A stretch of 10,104 nucleotides of DNA from CAYJEQ01 sp964369235 (GTDB taxonomy: Bacteria > Bacillota > Clostridia > Oscillospirales > Ruminococcaceae). The stretch spans positions 1 through 10,104 of the forward strand of contig CAYJEQ010000084.1 of the NCBI GenBank assembly GCA_964369235.1. The letters run 5' to 3'. The notes under the pieces were generated by a model. The model ran no database searches. It had not been told where the DNA came from and worked only from the letters and a program-made list of their open reading frames with translations. Shown in pieces: positions 5,939 through 10,104 of this stretch (the first letter of the stretch is position 1; each line of letters begins with the position of its first letter). The position numbers and the translations under genes are program-made.

Positions 5939-6868
5939 TTATTTTGTGGTGGATTTAATAAAGCTATCCTTTATCTTAGGATATCCTACCTTAGTAAAAG
6001 GACAAACAGCTATACAGATACCACAGCCGTAATTTTTAAATCCACTATTACACTTTTCATTGGATATACACTCCACATGTCCATGGTCATCTACTTTGCT
6101 ATCCTTATAGATGGCGTCATAGGGACAGGCTTTTACACACTGATTGCATTTATTACAGAAATCCTTACCAAAGGAAAAATCCTCCCTATTATCTAGGAAC
6201 TCCTCTAGGTTATCAATACTTGTATACACCACACTTAGCCTATTGCAACTGCCACTGTGGGGGGTGATTAACATTCCATGTTTTCCAATATAGCCTAAAT
6301 TAGCCTTATAGCCAGCTTTGGTATAGTCGATATTCCCACCTAAGCTGTGATTTGGAATAGCGCCAAAGTTCATCTGACGCAGAAACTCCGTAGCCTTTAG
6401 ACTGGCAATACCAGTATCACCATAGACCTTCATTACCTCTAGCATACAGTCCATATTAGGTAGGTTTTCGGTGACAAATTCCTTCTTATCCATATGCCTA
6501 GACATAACAATAACCTTTTTATATTGTATGCTATCACCTTTGAAAATCTCTATTTCATTAAAGGTAGCAACACCCCAACTATCCATACCTAAGTGATTGA
6601 TTATATAGTCATCTAGGCTAATAAACTCCTCTTTAGTTATATGGGTTTTATAATTGGCTGTAATATTATGTGCTTTTATTACTGTAGCTGTTTTAAATAC
6701 AGATTTTAAGGTAGGTGCTACCCTTGACCTATTTGTAATCATCTTACTGATATCTTTAGGCTTAAACCTTCTTTCAGGGAAGAAACCTTTAGCCTTAGAA
6801 TACTGACTAGACTTAATATTTGATAGCTTATTTATAGCTTTTTGTTGAGCATTGGTTATAAATTCCAT
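5939..6868 (-). CDS. Double [4Fe-4S] cluster protein, QueG/reductive-dehalogenase-like
   Basis: This is a 309-residue cytoplasmic iron-sulfur protein. The C-terminal third carries two cluster motifs: C238-x2-C241-x2-C244-x3-C248-P, and C282-x2-C285-x3-C289-P with Cys273 or Cys267 as a likely fourth ligand. Before them, YIGKHGMLITPHSGSCNRLSVVYTS (about 193-217, key residues G195, K196, G198 and the ITP) matches the segment seen in epoxyqueuosine reductase QueG and reductive dehalogenases. The N-terminal half is not QueG-like enough to claim tRNA modification. An in-frame ATG lies 21 codons upstream, but the start chosen here is preceded by GGGGAGGT at 5 nt, and the upstream ATG would lie within the promoter. 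It is divergent from a TetR-type regulator gene, which suggests inducible control and a detoxification or redox role. The substrate is unknown. Confidence 0.82.
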   Translation of the reverse strand: MEFITNAQQKAINKLSNIKSSQYSKAKGFFPERRFKPKDISKMITNRSRVAPTLKSVFKTATVIKAHNITANYKTHITKEEFISLDDYIINHLGMDSWGVATFNEIEIFKGDSIQYKKVIVMSRHMDKKEFVTENLPNMDCMLEVMKVYGDTGIASLKATEFLRQMNFGAIPNHSLGGNIDYTKAGYKANLGYIGKHGMLITPHSGSCNRLSVVYTSIDNLEEFLDNREDFSFGKDFCNKCNQCVKACPYDAIYKDSKVDDHGHVECISNEKCNSGFKNYGCGICIAVCPFTKVGYPKIKDSFIKSTTK

Positions 6869-6889
6869 AATATACCTCCCCAGTGATAC

Positions 6890-6917
6890 CATTGTTAAAT
6901 ACAACAATGTGTTGTAT
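6890..6917. promoter_or_regulatory. Overlapping palindromes, likely TetR-type operator
   Basis: Two inverted repeats overlap. One is CATTGTT-AAATAC-AACAATG (6890-6909) and the other is ATACAAC-AATGT-GTTGTAT (6899-6917). They begin at about the transcription start of the Fe-S protein promoter (-10 at 6922-6927 on the minus strand). A regulator bound here would block that gene. The neighbouring TetR-family protein is the obvious candidate; this is inference. Confidence 0.6.
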
Positions 6918-6921
6918 AATA

Positions 6922-6950
6922 ATTTTATCATTTAAGGTTTATTAATTCAA
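6922..6950 (-). promoter_or_regulatory. Promoter of the Fe-S protein gene
   Basis: On the minus strand: TTGAAT (6945-6950), 17-nt spacer, TAAAAT (6922-6927). The expected start falls at about 6915, inside the palindrome, leaving a leader of about 47 nt with GGGGAGGT before the ATG at 6868. Confidence 0.7.
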
Positions 6951-6951
6951 C

Positions 6952-6975
6952 CAACAACTTAAAGTCATCTGTTGG
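6952..6975. promoter_or_regulatory. Inverted repeat before the TetR-family gene
   Basis: CCAACA and TGTTGG are separated by 13 nt just ahead of the ribosome binding site AAAAGGGG of the regulator gene. The arms share the AACA/TGTT core with the palindromes at 6890-6917. It may be a second operator half-site pair for autoregulation or a weak hairpin in the leader. Confidence 0.35.
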
Positions 6976-6988
6976 AAAAGGGGTAGAC

Positions 6989-7525
6989 ATGACCAATAAT
7001 AAAACAAAACAGAATTTCTTTGATGCTTTTTGGAGTATCTACGAAAACACCAGAATAGAAAAAATCACCGTAAAAGCCATCTGCCTAAAAGCAGGCTATA
7101 ATAGAAGTACCTTCTATGAGTATTTTAATGATGTATTTGATGTGCTAGAACAGACTGAAGATAATCTTCTGCCTAATCCTAAGGATATACCAGAGGTTTT
7201 AACAGGACAGGAGATTACAGCTTTAGATCACTTTAAACATCTGGAGTATTTTAAACAAAAGAAAAAATACCTAAGGATTTTACTATCGGAAAAGGGTGAT
7301 CCAGCCTTTATCCACAAGCTAAAGATAGCCTTGAAACCCTCAGTGACCACACTTATGGGAAATTATAATAATATAGAAAACTCAGACTATATTTCCGAAT
7401 ATATTCTATCAGGAATGATTGGATTAATGACCTATCATATTTTAAGGGATGAACCTATAGAGGATATAGAGGTTATCAAAACCATGAGAAAACTAGTTTA
7501 CACTGGTAGTAATTTAGAGAAATAG
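6989..7525 (+). CDS. TetR/AcrR family transcriptional regulator
   Basis: This 178-residue protein has an N-terminal TetR-type DNA-binding domain. FFDAFWSIYENTRIEKITVKAI is seen as an FFDAFWSIY helix (8-16) followed by IEKITVKAI, and then the helix-turn-helix AGYNRSTFYEYFNDV (35-49), with the family's FYxYF motif. The remaining 120 residues are the helical ligand and dimer domain, which is not conserved enough to predict an inducer. A GGGG-containing ribosome site (AAAAGGGG) precedes the ATG by 6 nt. The gene is divergent from the [4Fe-4S] protein gene across 120 bp containing palindromes, the classic arrangement for local repression. Leader repeat copy 3 starts only 8 bp after its stop codon, so tetR transcripts probably read into the broken DUF454 gene. 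Confidence 0.88.
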   Translation: MTNNKTKQNFFDAFWSIYENTRIEKITVKAICLKAGYNRSTFYEYFNDVFDVLEQTEDNLLPNPKDIPEVLTGQEITALDHFKHLEYFKQKKKYLRILLSEKGDPAFIHKLKIALKPSVTTLMGNYNNIENSDYISEYILSGMIGLMTYHILRDEPIEDIEVIKTMRKLVYTGSNLEK

Positions 7526-7533
7526 AAAGGTTA

Positions 7534-7646
7534 AAGTTTTGAGGCTTTTCACTGGGAGGGAGTGAAATTTTCCTAATGCCAGTTTACTGGCAATGGACAA
7601 AATCGCCTAAAACATTGTAGACTAAGAGAAAGGCATGGTCATATAT
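7534..7646 (+). repeat. Structured leader repeat, copy 3 (before broken DUF454 gene)
   Basis: The match to copies 1 and 2 starts at AAGTTTTGAGGC, so the P0 hairpin and the outer two bases of P1 are missing. P2 TTTCACT-GGGAGGG-AGTGAAA (7547-7567), P3 TGCCAG-TTTA-CTGGCA (7577-7592) and the P1 3' arm GCCTAAAACATTG are kept, as is the tail AGAGAAAGGCATGGTCAT. Two bases are inserted beside P3 compared with the other copies, which does not damage the fold. It leads directly to the ATG at 7647. Confidence 0.85.
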
Positions 7647-7921
7647 ATGAATTTTAAAAAGATATTTTATCTATCACTAGGTTTTATTGCTTTAGGTCTA
7701 GGGGCACAAAGCTTTATAAGGAGAATTTACAGTCCCTAACCCAGAAACAAGGAATGACCAAAGAGGCAAAAATCCGAGTAATGACACTCATTACCTTGGT
7801 TTTTGCAGTGGCAGGATTTTTCATGAGAAATACTACTGTAGGGCTGATTATTATAGGTGGGATATGGATATGCCATCTACTATACCTTTGGTATGGGATA
7901 AAACTTATCCAAAACAGTTAG
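7647..7921 (+). pseudogene. Broken DUF454 (YbaN-like) inner-membrane protein gene
   Basis: Two frames together cover both ends of a DUF454 protein. The first starts at the ATG after leader copy 3 and gives MNFKKIFYLSLGFIALGLGA, then ten unrelated residues and a TAA at 7737-7739. The second, in another frame from about 7706 to the TAG at 7919-7921, begins TKLYKENLQSLTQKQGMT and ends with two hydrophobic segments (ITLVFAVAGFFM and VGLIIIGGIWICHLLYLW). Family members have a proline-rich LPxLPTTPFLLL stretch of roughly 35-40 residues between GLGA and KLYK. It is absent here, so an internal deletion near 7705 that was not a multiple of three explains both the loss and the frameshift. The family is a small membrane protein of unknown function. 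No intact product can be made. The assignment rests on my memory of the family consensus. Confidence 0.75.
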
Positions 7922-7944
7922 TGCAAAACTAGGTAAAATTATAA

Positions 7945-7983
7945 GGGGTGCCCTCCCTCTCGGACTGAGAAGGAGCGCACCCC
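7945..7983. repeat. GGGGTG hairpin element, copy B
   Basis: GGGGTGC (7945-7951) pairs with GCACCCC (7977-7983). One C-C mismatch follows, then CTCC/GGAG, a C-A mismatch and TCTC/GAGA with loop GGACT. It is flanked by GGTAAAATTATA on the left and ATTAATATAT on the right, as in copy A at 29-67. The seventh stem pair is C-G here and A-T in copy A, a compensatory change. It lies between the ends of two convergent genes. Confidence 0.7.
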
Positions 7984-8004
7984 CTGATTAATATATGGGA
8001 TTTT

Positions 8005-8031
8005 TTTAGCATAGCCTGCTAAATCTTTATT
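8005..8031 (+). terminator. Hairpin terminator between convergent genes
   Basis: TTTAGCA (8005-8011) and TGCTAAA (8017-8023) form a 7-bp stem with the loop TAGCC, followed by TCTTTATT on the plus strand. It would end transcripts from tetR and the broken DUF454 gene. The minus-strand side has no T tail, so it is poor for the phosphodiesterase gene. Confidence 0.5.
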
Positions 8032-8034
8032 ACA

Positions 8035-10104
8035 CTATAATTCTAAAACACTTTTCTCACTATTACAAAATGCTGTAAAATCCTCTTCAAACATTGGCTT
8101 GGCGTAGTAATAGCCTTGTACAATGTCACAACCGATTTCTTTTAGCATAAGTAAATCCTCTAGGGTTTCTACGCCTTCGGCAACGGTTTTGATATTTAAG
8201 TCTTTGGATAATCTTATTACGCTAGCTACAACGGATATGCCTCGCTGACGAGTTTGTGAGTCAGCAAAAAAACTTCTGTCTAATTTTAGCACATCAACAG
8301 GTGTGTTTTTTAGCAGTCCTAATGAGCTATAACCAGTACCAAAATCGTCCATAAATACCTTAAAACCTTCTTTATGCAAATCATTTATAAATGAATTTAA
8401 ATCGCAATCGGTACTTAGCATACTGGTTTCGGTAATTTCTATTCCTAGGTATTTAGGATTAACATTATATTTTTGGCATATGGCTGTAAGATTTGAAACA
8501 AAATCAGAAGAATATAAATTCTTTCTCGAAAAATTAACCGAAATGGAAAAGGGCTCTTTTCCTTCTTTTTCCCACTTATTTAGAAAATTACAGGCTTTTT
8601 CAAACATGTACATATCCAGTTTTAATATAAACCCATTTTTTTCAAAAAGTGGGATAAAATCATTGGGAGATCTAAATCCTGCTGTAGGGCTTATCCATCT
8701 TACTAATGCCTCAGCTGCAATCATACCACCGGATTTTAAATCTAATTCAGGTTGTAAAGCCATCTTAAATTCCCCGTCAGCAAGGGCTTTTTCCATAGTG
8801 TTTTCGATTTCTTTTGCTTTAATGGCATCACTTAAATATTCATCTGAGAAAATACTAGTGTGCAGCTTCTCTTCCTTGGCTTTGTGGTGGGCAATATTTA
8901 CCTTCTCAATACATGTCTGAATGTCAGCAAGATCACTTGGGTTAATGTAATAAAATCCCGAAACGATTTGTAGATTGTATTTAAAATTTTCACCTAAATT
9001 CTTATATAATCTATCCTTATAATCCTTATGCCAACTGTCTGTTTCCTCATCTATGTAGGCTATCAAAGTCAAAAACTCATCATTATATATATGGGAGGAC
9101 AAACAGTCATAGCTGCCACTGGGATTAATAGAGTCTGCCATTGCTTTTAGTATTTTATCCCCTTCTAAAACGCTAAGGGTTTCATTTACTAGTCTAAAGT
9201 TTTCTATGTCAAATTTAATAAGCAAAAACTTTTTTTCACTATGGTCACTTATAAATCTAGGCGCATCTAGTTTAAACTTTAGCAAAGTATTCATCTTGGT
9301 AAGAGGTGAAATATAGGCGATTTCTTCAAGATTTTTAAGATGTTTACGGCGATTTAGCCCAATGGAATAAGCAAATATACATATTATTAATACCAATGTA
9401 GAAGAAACAATTGTACTTACAATTACAATGTGGTTTGTGGTAGACTGAATGATTGTTTCGGGGATAATGGACATAATGAACCAATCTTCTAAGCCTACAG
9501 AGGAATAGATTACTCGGTACTCCTCATTATTAAACTGGATTTTTTGCTCCCCTGATAGTCCCTGAGATATATCTGACTTAAGTAGATCAAAGTGCTCATA
9601 ATCCACTAGATTAAAATCAGCCATCACATCAAAGACATTTTCATGGGGTATAAAATAGCTATTATCCACACCATTTGATATTATATTACCCTTGCTATCA
9701 ATTAAAAGATTAGCAAAAATCCCTTCAATAGGATTTACAAAAATATCATTAAGGGAACCTACATAATTAAGCCCTGCTAAAACTCCACGAATCTCACCAT
9801 TGGCAATCATAGGGGTGGAGATAACTATGGTACTAATGTTATTGTATCCAGTGTCAATTAACTCACTTACTGTAGTTTCCCCATTCATAGCATTTTGAAA
9901 ATAGGACTGGCTATAAACATCACCAACATTGCCATCACTTCCCACTGCATATCCATAGGGATTTATTACCATTACATAGTCAAAGCTGGTAGATATATAA
10001 TCATAACTACCTGACTCAAAATCAACATATCTTAAATAATCCCAAACAGGCAGTAAAGAGGCTGTGGATTCAAGGAGATTAATATTTGATTCAAACTCTT
10101 GTTT
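8035..10104 (-). CDS. dCache-GGDEF-EAL c-di-GMP phosphodiesterase, N-terminus outside window
   Basis: The frame stays open to the right edge (44 codons beyond the first in-window Met at 9970-9972), so the start is missing. Numbering from that Met, a periplasmic Cache-type sensor (about 1-170, with VINPYGYAVGSDG and VISTPMIANGEIRGVLAG) is followed by a membrane segment (182-204). Next comes a GGDEF domain (about 220-375) whose signature is YNDEF (296-300), so cyclase activity is unlikely. An EAL domain (about 385-635) follows with all catalytic residues: E421 in EALVRW, N480, E512, D542-D543 in DDFGTGYSS, K563, E599 in AEGVET, Q619. It should hydrolyse c-di-GMP to pGpG at the membrane in response to an external ligand. 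Neighbours give no hint of the ligand. Confidence 0.92.
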   Translation of the reverse strand, partial: KQEFESNINLLESTASLLPVWDYLRYVDFESGSYDYISTSFDYVMVINPYGYAVGSDGNVGDVYSQSYFQNAMNGETTVSELIDTGYNNISTIVISTPMIANGEIRGVLAGLNYVGSLNDIFVNPIEGIFANLLIDSKGNIISNGVDNSYFIPHENVFDVMADFNLVDYEHFDLLKSDISQGLSGEQKIQFNNEEYRVIYSSVGLEDWFIMSIIPETIIQSTTNHIVIVSTIVSSTLVLIICIFAYSIGLNRRKHLKNLEEIAYISPLTKMNTLLKFKLDAPRFISDHSEKKFLLIKFDIENFRLVNETLSVLEGDKILKAMADSINPSGSYDCLSSHIYNDEFLTLIAYIDEETDSWHKDYKDRLYKNLGENFKYNLQIVSGFYYINPSDLADIQTCIEKVNIAHHKAKEEKLHTSIFSDEYLSDAIKAKEIENTMEKALADGEFKMALQPELDLKSGGMIAAEALVRWISPTAGFRSPNDFIPLFEKNGFILKLDMYMFEKACNFLNKWEKEGKEPFSISVNFSRKNLYSSDFVSNLTAICQKYNVNPKYLGIEITETSMLSTDCDLNSFINDLHKEGFKVFMDDFGTGYSSLGLLKNTPVDVLKLDRSFFADSQTRQRGISVVASVIRLSKDLNIKTVAEGVETLEDLLMLKEIGCDIVQGYYYAKPMFEEDFTAFCNSEKSVLEL

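Noticed and set aside
5905..5941. GAGAAAGGAATGAGCAT followed by an ATG and a 7-codon frame
   Set aside because: It resembles the tail of the leader element, but no hairpins or other leader parts precede it and the frame runs into the end of the Fe-S protein gene. Probably chance or a worn remnant.
6869..6931. In-frame N-terminal extension of 21 residues for the Fe-S protein
   Set aside because: It starts at or inside the promoter -10, has no ribosome binding site, and GGGGAGGT sits correctly before the inner ATG at 6868.
8480..8920. Plus-strand open frame of 146 codons within the phosphodiesterase gene
   Set aside because: It is antisense to the well-conserved EAL domain and has no family features or ribosome site. 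The plus-strand and minus-strand frames inside the ABC, RidA and mutS2 genes are rejected for the same reason.

Overview
The window looks like a chromosomal accessory-rich stretch of an AT-rich Gram-positive anaerobe of the Clostridia. The reasons are AT-rich intergenic DNA, AGGAGG-type ribosome binding sites, sigma-A-like promoters often with an extended -10 (TGn), a BcrA-type ABC exporter, a short MutS2 without an Smr domain, and a double-[4Fe-4S] flavoprotein-free reductase-like protein. I cannot name the genus from this sequence.

Layout, left to right. Positions 1-147 hold a long hairpin and the terminator of the ABC operon. A minus-strand operon (2595 to 148) encodes an ABC ATPase and an ABC-2 permease with a large extracytoplasmic insert. 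Divergent from it is a RidA-family enamine/imine deaminase gene (2978-3337, plus). A 516-bp gene-free stretch then contains a repeated leader element, a strong hairpin terminator, a strong promoter and a structured RNA ending in its own terminator. mutS2 (3854-5779, plus) follows and ends at a bidirectional terminator. A [4Fe-4S] protein (5939-6868, minus) and a TetR-family regulator (6989-7525, plus) are divergent, with overlapping palindromes between them that look like operators. After tetR come another copy of the repeated leader, a broken DUF454 (YbaN-like) membrane protein gene, a second copy of the GGGGTG hairpin, and the 3' part of a minus-strand dCache-GGDEF-EAL c-di-GMP phosphodiesterase gene that runs off the right edge.

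The most unusual content is non-coding. A roughly 115-140 bp structured element occurs three times at about 93-94% identity (2596-2733 minus, 3345-3481 plus, 7534-7646 plus). Each copy ends in a Shine-Dalgarno-like AGAAAGG tail about 12 nt before an ATG, in front of three unrelated reading frames. A degenerate relative with the same architecture lies between the ATPase and permease genes. Two of the copies form an outward-facing inverted repeat around ridA, and one faces no real gene. A separate RNA of about 235 nt upstream of mutS2 has promoter, multibranch fold and terminator, and may be a free small RNA or an attenuator leader controlling mutS2. All structures were found by reading complementarity by eye; no folding or database search was run.
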